DNA of 7,709 nucleotides from an uncultured bacterium (lineage in GTDB: Bacteria; Cyanobacteriota; Vampirovibrionia; Gastranaerophilales; Gastranaerophilaceae): assembly GCA_947365485.1 (NCBI GenBank), contig CANAXK010000080.1, forward strand, positions 1 through 7,709, written 5' to 3'. Shown one piece after another: positions 1 through 5,687 of this stretch; the stretch's first letter is position 1; the number at the start of each line of letters is the position of its first letter. Position numbers and translations under genes: made by a program. Below the pieces are notes generated by a model. That model worked only from the letters and a program-made list of their open reading frames with translations, made no database searches and was not told the origin of the DNA.

Positions 1-1790
1 TCGCTGTCAACCCAAACAGTGTAGTTGGTTTTGAAATCCTGCAACAATGTGTTTGCGATATCTTTGTTGCTTGAGCCGATATGCACAAGGAAGAAAATAG
101 AATCTTTTACGTGCTCAGCTTCTGTGGCGACTTTTGCGTTATTGAAAATTGTTGTAAAGATATCGTTGTTGAACTCAATATTATTTGCCACGCACATTGC
201 CATTGCTTTTTTCATAGCCTGTGATTTGAATCTTTCAAGCATTGTGTCAAGGCTTGCTTTAACATCTTCTCTCTTGCCAAAACGATCCAATTTCAATGCC
301 TCGCCGTTTTCGTCTTTTTTAGCTACTGTGTAATCAATATCTTGCAAGTCCATATCTGTACCTGATGCGTTCATATCGTCAATAACTTTTGCGATGTTTG
401 TGTTAAAGTTGTTAATCATATTATCAACAAGAGTTTTCATGCCCTGATCAGATTCGTATTTTTTCTTTTTATTAAGAATAGCTTTATTTGTTTTGTGAGA
501 AGTCATACCTTCGATTGTCTGGTCAAGAGAATCGTTGTATACATTTTCGAAAAGTGTTCCAACTTTTTCAAAAGAAACGCCTTGTTTTTCGAGCATTGCA
601 ACAATCTGCTGTTTCAATTGGGCTTTCAAATTGCTATTATTAAGAGCTTCTCTTGCCTGCGATTTAAGGTTATCGTCATGTCCGCTCTTGCCTTTTGTTG
701 TAAACTTCTGGTCGTTTGCATAACCTGTAATACCTGACTTATCAATCAAACCTGCGTTAACCTGGTAGGCAGAACCCTTGATAGATGTAAATTTCTTTTC
801 AGCAGCCGCTTCTGCTTCCGCTTTCTTATCAGTAATAATCTGCTCTTTTTTGGATACAGTGCTTAGCCCTGCTATAATATCGTCCATTGCAGCTTTTAGC
901 GCATCGCTGTCAGAGAATTTCTTCAAAGCTGTTGCGATTGCAGCAGTTGACCTGATTGTTGTTCCGCCCAATTTTACTGTTACATTCTTTTCGAGAGCAG
1001 CTGTCAAAAAGTCTGTTACGTATTGTTTCAGCGCTTTCAAATCGCCTGAATTGTCAAGCTCACCGAGAGATTCTACTGCGCTTTGGAAATTCTTTGTAGC
1101 GGCCTCAAGTTTTGCAGAATCAGATGTGTTCATAAATTCTTGCAGATGCGCTTGTAAATCTGCCTGCAAGTTGTCACCCTTATAGTTTTTCACAAAAGAG
1201 TTTGCTTCGTTTTCAAGAGCTGTTTTCAGAGCTTTGTATGTGTTCGCAGGCAATTCTTGTGTAGCTCTTGTACCATCAGCGTTTGTTGTAGTCGTAGTTT
1301 TAGCATTTTTAAACATCTCTTCCAAAACATTGGATTTAACTGTTTCAGGATCATCCTTTAAAGCATGACCCTTTATTTCAGCATATTTTACAGGAAGCGC
1401 TGCCTTGAAAGCATCTGCCATGCCTGATACATCGCCGGTATAAGTAAGTGCAAACCCGTCAATAAAATCTTTAAGAGCGTTTGTTACTTCAGTAAGATAC
1501 TGTGTTTTTCCTGAGAAATCTCTGCTTATCTGGCTTTTCATCTCATTAACCGCGTCCTGCATTTGATTTTTTTGTCCATATACTGCGAACTCATCTTCTG
1601 ATATTGTTTTATCGCCATCTTTATCTATCGATGAAAACTCCACTTCATCGAGTTTAACTTCCTTCAACAAGTTGGTGTACTCTTCTTGTGTGATTTCTCC
1701 GTTTTTGTCTTTGTCAAAGTCTTCGAAAGTTAGTTTCTGGTCGTTTACTGTCAAGCTGCCAAATTGGTTGATACCTGTGAATCCGCTCAT
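1..1790 (-). CDS. EF-hand calcium-binding protein, large, no signal peptide (3' end outside window)
   Basis: The minus strand is open for 596 codons from the ATG at 1790-1788 down to position 3, with no stop, so the C-terminus lies beyond the left edge. Near the N-terminus are two EF-hand loops of 12 residues: residues 26-37 (DKDKNGEITQEE, with Asp26, Asp28, Asn30 and Glu37 in the calcium-ligand positions) and residues 56-67 (Asp56, Asp58, Asp60, Glu67; Lys61 replaces the usual Gly). Calcium binding is therefore likely. The remaining ~520 residues are rich in Ala, Lys, Asp, Glu and Asn and look mostly helical; I recognise no further domain. There is no signal peptide or membrane segment. A good Shine-Dalgarno (AAGGAG, 7 bases before ATG) supports the start. 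A sigma-28-type promoter lies just upstream, which links the gene to the late flagellar regulon. It is divergent from fliJ. Function is unknown; a flagellum-exported or flagellum-associated calcium-responsive protein is an inference. Confidence 0.9.
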   Translation of the reverse strand, partial: MSGFTGINQFGSLTVNDQKLTFEDFDKDKNGEITQEEYTNLLKEVKLDEVEFSSIDKDGDKTISEDEFAVYGQKNQMQDAVNEMKSQISRDFSGKTQYLTEVTNALKDFIDGFALTYTGDVSGMADAFKAALPVKYAEIKGHALKDDPETVKSNVLEEMFKNAKTTTTTNADGTRATQELPANTYKALKTALENEANSFVKNYKGDNLQADLQAHLQEFMNTSDSAKLEAATKNFQSAVESLGELDNSGDLKALKQYVTDFLTAALEKNVTVKLGGTTIRSTAAIATALKKFSDSDALKAAMDDIIAGLSTVSKKEQIITDKKAEAEAAAEKKFTSIKGSAYQVNAGLIDKSGITGYANDQKFTTKGKSGHDDNLKSQAREALNNSNLKAQLKQQIVAMLEKQGVSFEKVGTLFENVYNDSLDQTIEGMTSHKTNKAILNKKKKYESDQGMKTLVDNMINNFNTNIAKVIDDMNASGTDMDLQDIDYTVAKKDENGEALKLDRFGKREDVKASLDTMLERFKSQAMKKAMAMCVANNIEFNNDIFTTIFNNAKVATEAEHVKDSIFFLVHIGSSNKDIANTLLQDFKTNYTVWVDS

Positions 1791-1834
1791 GTTTTTTCTC
1801 CTTTTTTCCTTATTTATTTGTATTTATATTTGTG

Positions 1835-1861
1835 TTTACGGCATTTTTTCAAAAAACTTTA
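1835..1861 (-). promoter_or_regulatory. Sigma-28 (FliA)-type promoter of the EF-hand gene
   Basis: Read on the minus strand, 1861-1854 is TAAAGTTT, then comes an 11-base spacer, then GCCGTAAA at 1842-1835. The known FliA consensus is TAAAGTTT-N11-GCCGATAA, so the -35 box is perfect, the spacer is exact, and the -10 box differs at two positions (TA for AT). Transcription would begin roughly 7 bases downstream, giving a leader of about 35-40 bases before the ATG, with the Shine-Dalgarno inside it. The site is correctly placed and oriented for the EF-hand gene and not for fliJ. Confidence 0.8.
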
Positions 1862-1941
1862 GGATATTACGAGGGTTCGTTACAAAAGTTTACATTTGAC
1901 TTTAAAAACTCTGTTATTAATCATACAAATAGATGTGTTCG

Positions 1942-1956
1942 AGATTCACGAAATCT
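1942..1956. repeat. Short inverted repeat upstream of fliJ
   Basis: AGATT-CACGA-AATCT forms a 5-base inverted repeat lying just upstream of, and touching, the TG of the proposed extended -10 box of fliJ. It could be a small operator, but an inverted repeat this short is common by chance in AT-rich DNA. Confidence 0.25.
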
Positions 1957-1964
1957 GACATAAT
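1956..1964 (+). promoter_or_regulatory. Possible extended -10 promoter for the fliJ operon
   Basis: TGACATAAT fits the TG-N-TATAAT extended -10 form with one mismatch (CATAAT). No good -35 box is found 16-18 bases upstream, which is tolerable for an extended -10 promoter. Transcription would start about 12 bases before the fliJ ATG. There is no sigma-28 or sigma-54 box facing fliJ, which agrees with fliJ/fliK being expressed earlier than the sigma-28 genes. Confidence 0.4.
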
Positions 1965-1983
1965 ACTGATGTGAGAATATATT

Positions 1984-2487
1984 ATGCCCTTCAGATATAG
2001 ATTACAAAAGGTTCTGGATTTTCGTATCCGGAAAAAGGAAGAACAGCTGCTTGTAGTACAGAGAGCCCAGCAGGACGTATTTATGGCAGAGGAAAAAATC
2101 CGTGAGAACGATGCGGAGATTCAACAGACAATCACAAACAAGAAGAGCGCTGATTTCAGGATGATGGAATACTACGACAAGTACCTTCACCACCTCTGGG
2201 ACAAAGCAGACGCCTTAGAGCAGGAAAGACTGAGGCTTCAGGCGATTCTGGACGAAGAAAACCAGAAACTGGTTAAGCTAGAGCAGGCAGTAAAAGTGGT
2301 TGAAAAACACAAAGAAAAACAAAAAGAAGCTTATCTTGAAGAGCAAAAAGCTATCGAGCTTAAGCAGTTCTCGGAAATCGGCGTTCAGCGCTTCTTCATA
2401 AGGGCAAGGGAAGAAGCCGAAGAACAAGAGTTAGAAGAACAGTTAAGACAACTGGAAACAGAGCAGGCAGGTCATGATGAATATTGA
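1984..2487 (+). CDS. fliJ: Flagellar export chaperone/ATPase-associated protein FliJ
   Basis: The product is 167 residues (the enterobacterial protein is about 147) and has the FliJ signature. It opens with MPFRYRLQKVLDFRIRKKEE, the usual basic/hydrophobic start of the family, and continues as one long charged coiled coil rich in Glu, Gln, Lys and Leu, ending in a Glu-rich stretch near residues 143-162. FliJ is the cytoplasmic stalk of the flagellar type III export ATPase; it contacts the FliI hexamer and FlhA and helps deliver rod, hook and filament subunits. It is the first gene of a tight run; the next frame begins inside it with a 14-base overlap (2474-2487). Usually fliI lies directly upstream, but here a divergent EF-hand gene does. 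The Shine-Dalgarno is weak (GTGAG, 8 bases from ATG), yet the conserved N-terminus fixes this start. Confidence 0.88.
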   Translation: MPFRYRLQKVLDFRIRKKEEQLLVVQRAQQDVFMAEEKIRENDAEIQQTITNKKSADFRMMEYYDKYLHHLWDKADALEQERLRLQAILDEENQKLVKLEQAVKVVEKHKEKQKEAYLEEQKAIELKQFSEIGVQRFFIRAREEAEEQELEEQLRQLETEQAGHDEY

Positions 2488-3523
2488 TACAGCAACACCA
2501 AAACTTAATACACAGACAAACACAGCAGCTGTGAAACAAAAAATAACAGCTTCTGCAAGCTTCAAACAGGAGCTAAATAATTTGTCATCAGAAAAATCCG
2601 AGCCGCTTAAGGAAACAAAGGAGCCCGTAAAAGAACAGCCGGAGGCAGAGGCTTCAGGCGAAGAAAACATTGACGAAGCCTTAGACGGGCTCCAGAATGC
2701 TGTGGAAGAGATTAACAAGGCAAAACAAGAGGATGTCCCTCAAGAAGAGGAGATAACGAGCGATGAGTTAAAGAAAGACGACATTTCATCCGATAGATTC
2801 AATAAGAAAGAGGACTCCGGTTTGATTAACAACGACATGAACATACAAGAACCAAAGGAACAGATAATGCCCCAGATGGATTCGGGTATGAACTTCAATA
2901 GCAGCGGGCAACCTTTTTCTGCGTTTGTGAAACAGGACAACAGCCAGCAGCTCGAAAGCTCTGAAAAAGACCTGCAAGAAGAAAGCGCAATACTCTCCAC
3001 AATGGCTGAAAACCTCGCAATGCTAAACAAAAACAGCATTAACACAGAGACTAAAAGCGTATCAAACACAGACGGCATAAAAGAAGTCGACACAAAATCT
3101 AATATTACGGTTGACACGGTTGTGAAATTCGATACTGTTGTTATGACGAAAAACGATGTTGACTTTTTTGCAAACCTTGTACAGAACGGTATTGTTAACA
3201 TGGATTCTGTTCAGAGCGCAGAAAAATCAGCAAAAGTATCGCAAACACTCGCAGACTTATTGGCGAAATCAATGAACGAGAACAAGCCTGTAAGAATAAA
3301 TTTTGACAACGACATTTCTGTCATTATAAGAATAAGCAAGGACGGAAAGATTTCAGCAGACTTCCTTCCGAGCTCCCAGATAGCAGAGGCTTACCTCAAG
3401 GAAAACCTCCCGCTTTTGAGGCAGAAATTTGACGACAACAACATTGAGTATGATGAATTGAACCACAGACAACAAAAACAAGACGACAAAGACAACAAAA
3501 AGAAGGGGCGCAAAGATGAATGA
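2474..3523 (+). CDS. fliK: Flagellar hook-length control protein FliK-like
   Basis: The product has 349 residues. Roughly residues 1-265 are low-complexity and hydrophilic (Glu, Lys, Ser, Asn, Gln), as in the extended ruler part of FliK proteins. Residues 271-331 look like the compact C-terminal FliK domain: alternating beta residues (VRINFDNDISVIIRI), then Gly-Lys-Ile-Ser-Ala, then a helix with NLPLLRQKF near residues 311-319. In FliK the C-terminal domain contacts FlhB and switches export from hook to filament substrates. The last 18 residues are an unusually charged Lys/Asp/Gln tail whose DNA also carries the ribosome-binding site of the next gene. The frame overlaps fliJ by 14 bases and the next gene by 8. 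Two adjacent ATGs (2474 and 2477) are possible starts; AGG at 2469-2471 is better spaced for the second. The family call rests on the C-terminal pattern plus position; overall similarity to known FliK proteins looks low. Confidence 0.72.
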   Translation: MMNIDTATPKLNTQTNTAAVKQKITASASFKQELNNLSSEKSEPLKETKEPVKEQPEAEASGEENIDEALDGLQNAVEEINKAKQEDVPQEEEITSDELKKDDISSDRFNKKEDSGLINNDMNIQEPKEQIMPQMDSGMNFNSSGQPFSAFVKQDNSQQLESSEKDLQEESAILSTMAENLAMLNKNSINTETKSVSNTDGIKEVDTKSNITVDTVVKFDTVVMTKNDVDFFANLVQNGIVNMDSVQSAEKSAKVSQTLADLLAKSMNENKPVRINFDNDISVIIRISKDGKISADFLPSSQIAEAYLKENLPLLRQKFDDNNIEYDELNHRQQKQDDKDNKKKGRKDE

Positions 3524-4352
3524 TTTGTACACAACCGCGATTAACACCCAGAAAGCCACTGTTCAGTGGATGGATGTTCTTGCAGAAAACATGACAAACG
3601 TCTACACTCCGGGCTATAGAGAAAACAAGATAACTTTCAAAACCTTCCTTGGAGGCGCTGTCATTGACAACAACGTCAAGAACCAGGGTCAGGGAAAATC
3701 AACCCCCGGTACTTCTAATGAGAATCTGTTTTTCGAAGGCTCCGGATTCTTTATGCTCCGTGCTCCAGAAGGGAATGTGACCTACACAAGACTGGGTGAA
3801 TTTACGTTCGATGCAGAAGGTGTATACAAAGCCAGAAACGGTGCCACTGTTCAGGGCTATATCCTTAACGACAAGGGTGAAATCATGTCAGGCACAAAAT
3901 CAATAAGCGCTGATTTGTACGAAGAAACCGCACTCAAAGGCGGAGCATTAAGCGTGCCTACAACAAACATCAAGCTCTGGATTGACCCGAATAACGGCAA
4001 ATTCTTAGGTAAATACGATGAGTACGAAATCAAAAACGATGGCACGATTTACGGCAAGGCTGACGGCGGAAACCGCTCTGTGCCGTTGTACAAGATTGCA
4101 ACAGCCAATTTCCACAACCCTAACGGCCTGTGCGAGGTTAAAGAAGGGATGTTTATAGAAACCCCAGAATCAGGAAAACCCGTAATTGGGCGTGGCGAAA
4201 TCCGTTCCGGATTGCTGGAGCAGGCAAACACAGACTTCAAGGCTAACATGTCAGACTACCAGCAAGCAAAAGTGCAGATGGAGCTTGTTAACGCACTGAT
4301 TAAGTCAAATAAAGACCTGCTGCAATCAGCAATGGAAATGGCTACACAATAG
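3516..4352 (+). CDS. Flagellar hook/rod protein of the FlgE/FlgF/FlgG family
   Basis: The product has 278 residues. Residues 19-35 (MDVLAENMTNVYTPGYR) are the conserved N-terminal signature of flagellar axial proteins (usual form LDVIANNLANVxTPGFK). Residues from about 68 to 116 (FFEGSGFFMLRAP, then YTRLGEFTFDAEGVY and VQGY) match the core D1 fold shared by FlgE, FlgF and FlgG. The C-terminal part has the family's GEIRSGLLEQANTD block and a helix that would pair with the N-terminal helix. Such proteins polymerise outside the inner membrane to form the rod or hook and are exported by the flagellar type III system; no signal peptide is present, as expected. The position after fliK suggests the hook gene flgE, but the length fits a rod protein or a minimal hook without the D2/D3 domains of enterobacterial FlgE (about 400 residues). 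No flgD cap gene precedes it. AAGGGG lies 7 bases before the ATG, and the start overlaps the fliK-like gene by 8 bases. Confidence 0.85.
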   Translation: MNDLYTTAINTQKATVQWMDVLAENMTNVYTPGYRENKITFKTFLGGAVIDNNVKNQGQGKSTPGTSNENLFFEGSGFFMLRAPEGNVTYTRLGEFTFDAEGVYKARNGATVQGYILNDKGEIMSGTKSISADLYEETALKGGALSVPTTNIKLWIDPNNGKFLGKYDEYEIKNDGTIYGKADGGNRSVPLYKIATANFHNPNGLCEVKEGMFIETPESGKPVIGRGEIRSGLLEQANTDFKANMSDYQQAKVQMELVNALIKSNKDLLQSAMEMATQ

Positions 4353-4383
4353 GATTAATAATTTTAGTTAAACTCCGTTTTAT

Positions 4384-4418
4384 AAAGGAATTAAGCGAGC
4401 TTGATTCCTTTTTGTTTT
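4384..4418. terminator. Intrinsic terminator between convergent genes
   Basis: A 12-base-pair stem (4384-4395 with 4400-4411, one G-T wobble) closes a CGAG tetraloop and is followed by TTTGTTTT on the plus strand. It sits 31 bases after the stop of the hook/rod gene and would end the fliJ operon. On the minus strand the hairpin is followed by TTTATAAAA, a weaker U-tract, so it may also serve the convergent gene that ends at 4422. Confidence 0.85.
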
Positions 4419-4421
4419 GTC

Positions 4422-5159
4422 CTAAAAAGTTATTCTACCCGAAACGCCCACAAACGGGTTCTTGTAATCCTCTCCTGTGGTTGCATAAGCACTTAAATTC
4501 ATGTTGCAATTTTTATACTGCCTGTTAACTCCAACTCTTGCTGTTGCACTCTTTTTGTCGACTGCAAAAACCGTGTCTATCCCGCTTGCTTTGTCGTAAT
4601 AATAAGCACTTGCACCGTTGTTTCCATCCTTGTTGAAAATAGACACGTTATAGCTGTGTGCAGGATTGTCTTGTGAATATCTGACCTCTGATTTTCCGTT
4701 TCTTACATTGTAGGTCGCCTGCAAATCAGTTTTTGTCTGCCCCTGTTTTTTGAACCACGCAACCCCGGTTTTTTCACCGCCCAGCAAGCTGTAAGCGTTG
4801 CTGCCGTTTTTCCATGTTGCGGCAAGCCCAAAGCCTTTAGCGCTGTATTTTATATTGCGAAAGGCGCTGGAATCCTTTGTAACAACAGGAAGTTTGTCTG
4901 CCGTATTTGTAGCCTCGTAAAGTGAGCCCGAGTTTTTAGGCTCAAGAACAGATTCCTTATAAGTAGGAGTCGGGCCGGAAGGCGGAATAGGAGGTTTTTT
5001 ATCGTTAGGCTTAAGCAGGTTTTTAACCGACTCGCCCAAATCCTGACCAAAATCTTTCAGCGCGTTCTGTGCTGACTCGCCAATCTCGCTTTTCAAGATT
5101 GCTTTGTCAACTTTCAGGTCGTCTAATGCATCTATAAATTGTTTTAGAGGTTCTGGCAT
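4422..5159 (-). CDS. Unrecognised protein: helical N-terminus, Pro-rich linker, beta-rich C-terminal domain ending in Phe
   Basis: The product has 245 residues and I do not recognise the family. Residues 1-50 look like amphipathic helices (MPEPLKQFIDALDDLKVDKA onward). Residues 51-65 are a proline-rich linker (PPIPPSGPTP). Residues from about 100 to 245 alternate polar and aromatic/hydrophobic residues in about ten short stretches separated by Gly/Asn/Asp turns, and the chain ends in VGVSGRITF. This meander and the terminal Phe resemble the end of an outer-membrane beta-barrel, but no signal peptide is present, so the usual Sec/BAM route is not supported. A soluble beta protein or a protein exported another way are alternatives. 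The start is well supported: AAGGAG lies about 6 bases before the ATG. It converges on the fliJ operon and diverges from the NPF-repeat gene. A single Cys lies near residue 214. Confidence 0.8.
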   Translation of the reverse strand: MPEPLKQFIDALDDLKVDKAILKSEIGESAQNALKDFGQDLGESVKNLLKPNDKKPPIPPSGPTPTYKESVLEPKNSGSLYEATNTADKLPVVTKDSSAFRNIKYSAKGFGLAATWKNGSNAYSLLGGEKTGVAWFKKQGQTKTDLQATYNVRNGKSEVRYSQDNPAHSYNVSIFNKDGNNGASAYYYDKASGIDTVFAVDKKSATARVGVNRQYKNCNMNLSAYATTGEDYKNPFVGVSGRITF

Positions 5160-5193
5160 ATACTCTCCTTAATATATATAAAGTATTTAAAAG

Positions 5194-5216
5194 TTATCGA
5201 ATTTCAGGGTGCTTTA
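5194..5216 (-). promoter_or_regulatory. Degenerate sigma-28-like site with short spacer
   Basis: Read on the minus strand this is TAAAGCACCCTGAA followed by ATTCGATAA. It shares TAAAG, a TGAA at the same offset, and CGATAA with the two good sigma-28 promoters of the window, but the distance between the boxes is 4 bases shorter (N7 instead of N11). It points at the gene at 4422-5159 with a leader of about 30 bases. A 4-base shortening would be expected to weaken or abolish FliA recognition, so this may be a relic or chance match. Confidence 0.25.
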
Positions 5217-5256
5217 CAAAAATTAATACATGTAGTTGATGTTTTTATTTTTCAGG

Positions 5257-5283
5257 TAAAGTTTTTTGAATTGGTGTCGATAA
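5257..5283 (+). promoter_or_regulatory. Sigma-28 (FliA)-type promoter of the NPF-repeat gene
   Basis: TAAAGTTT (5257-5264), an 11-base spacer and GTCGATAA (5276-5283) match the known FliA consensus TAAAGTTT-N11-GCCGATAA at 15 of 16 defined positions. The predicted start of transcription, about 7 bases further on, gives a leader of roughly 30 bases before the ATG at 5323. Its first 14 bases are identical to the first 14 of the EF-hand gene promoter at 1861-1835. Confidence 0.88.
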
Positions 5284-5322
5284 AATAATTGACTTTAGAG
5301 AATAAATAATTAAAGACATAAT

Positions 5323-5571
5323 ATGGCAGAAATCGTAAATTTATTATCAAGAGTATTCACATCAAGCCCGATGATTCAGGCGGGGAAGGTTTCCCACGTA
5401 TCTGGCTCCAACCCGTTTGCGCAGTCATCTGGAAATCCGTTTGTAACAGCGAAAGGTTCAAATCCGTTTGCGTATTATGGTCAGAACAGACCTGTTGCAG
5501 GCGGGTATTTTGCAGGCTACTACAATAACCAGCCCAATATCGTCGGAAGACGTCTTTTTATAGAGGTATAG
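5323..5571 (+). CDS. Small NPF-repeat protein, probable late flagellar regulon member
   Basis: The product has 82 residues and belongs to no family I recognise. Residues 1-20 (MAEIVNLLSRVFTSSPMIQA) could form a short amphipathic helix. Residues 28-50 hold three near-repeats containing Asn-Pro-Phe: SNPFA at 29-33, GNPFV at 37-41 and SNPFA at 46-50, spaced 8 and 9 residues apart. The tail from 51 is rich in Tyr, Gly and Asn (YYG, GGYFAGYY) and ends basic-hydrophobic (GRRLFIEV). There is no signal peptide, membrane segment or Cys. A near-perfect sigma-28 promoter upstream and a good terminator downstream make this a complete single-gene transcription unit, which argues strongly for a real gene despite its size. 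No clear Shine-Dalgarno precedes the ATG; the leader is AT-rich. A role as a flagellum-exported or assembly-associated small protein is inferred from the promoter only. Confidence 0.82.
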   Translation: MAEIVNLLSRVFTSSPMIQAGKVSHVSGSNPFAQSSGNPFVTAKGSNPFAYYGQNRPVAGGYFAGYYNNQPNIVGRRLFIEV

Positions 5572-5605
5572 ACTCAAAAGTATACCTGATTTTTTATTAC
5601 CCCCC

Positions 5606-5641
5606 AAAAAGCCATGCAAAGATTACCCGTGTGGCTTTTTT
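5606..5641 (+). terminator. Intrinsic terminator of the NPF-repeat gene
   Basis: AAAAAGCCATG (5606-5616) pairs with TGTGGCTTTTT (5630-5640), an 11-base-pair stem with two G-T wobbles at the top, a 13-base loop and a final T-run. It begins 34 bases after the stop codon and separates the small gene from the GH13 gene. Confidence 0.82.
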
Positions 5642-5656
5642 GCTATGAAAAATTTA

Positions 5657-5665
5657 TGATATAAT
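5657..5665 (+). promoter_or_regulatory. Extended -10 promoter of the GH13 gene
   Basis: TGATATAAT is a perfect extended -10 element (TG-N-TATAAT). No convincing -35 box is present at the standard distance, where the T-run of the preceding terminator lies. Transcription would begin about 15 bases before the ATG at 5688, just upstream of the Shine-Dalgarno. This is a housekeeping sigma-70-type promoter, unlike the sigma-28 type of the neighbouring gene. Confidence 0.65.
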
Positions 5666-5687
5666 CAAATTTAAGAGGGAGGGGATT

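Noticed and set aside
25..1185. Plus-strand open frames opposite the EF-hand gene (25-333, 495-737, 778-1185)
   Set aside because: They lie antisense to a continuous 596-codon frame with EF-hand motifs, a good ribosome-binding site and a promoter; their translations are Ser/Cys/Phe-rich shadow sequences.
1896..1924. TTGACT at 1896-1901 as a -35 box for fliJ
   Set aside because: No acceptable -10 box lies 16-18 bases downstream; the best (TAATCA) is poor. The extended -10 at 1956-1964 is preferred.
2002..3559. Minus-strand open frames opposite fliJ, fliK-like and the hook-family gene
   Set aside because: They are antisense to recognised flagellar genes, have no ribosome-binding sites or motifs, and are rich in Phe, Leu, Ser and Val as expected from complementing Lys/Glu-rich coding sequence.
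4458..4460. NPF triplet near the C-terminus of the beta-rich protein (residues 234-236) as a fourth member of the NPF series
   Set aside because: A single NPF in a strand-like context, without the Ser/Gly flanks or repeats, is readily expected by chance.
5289..5322. TTGACT at 5289-5294 with CATAAT at 5317-5322 as a sigma-70 promoter for the NPF-repeat gene
   Set aside because: The spacer is 22 bases and the -10 box would touch the start codon, so the transcript would begin inside the gene. The sigma-28 promoter just upstream explains it better.
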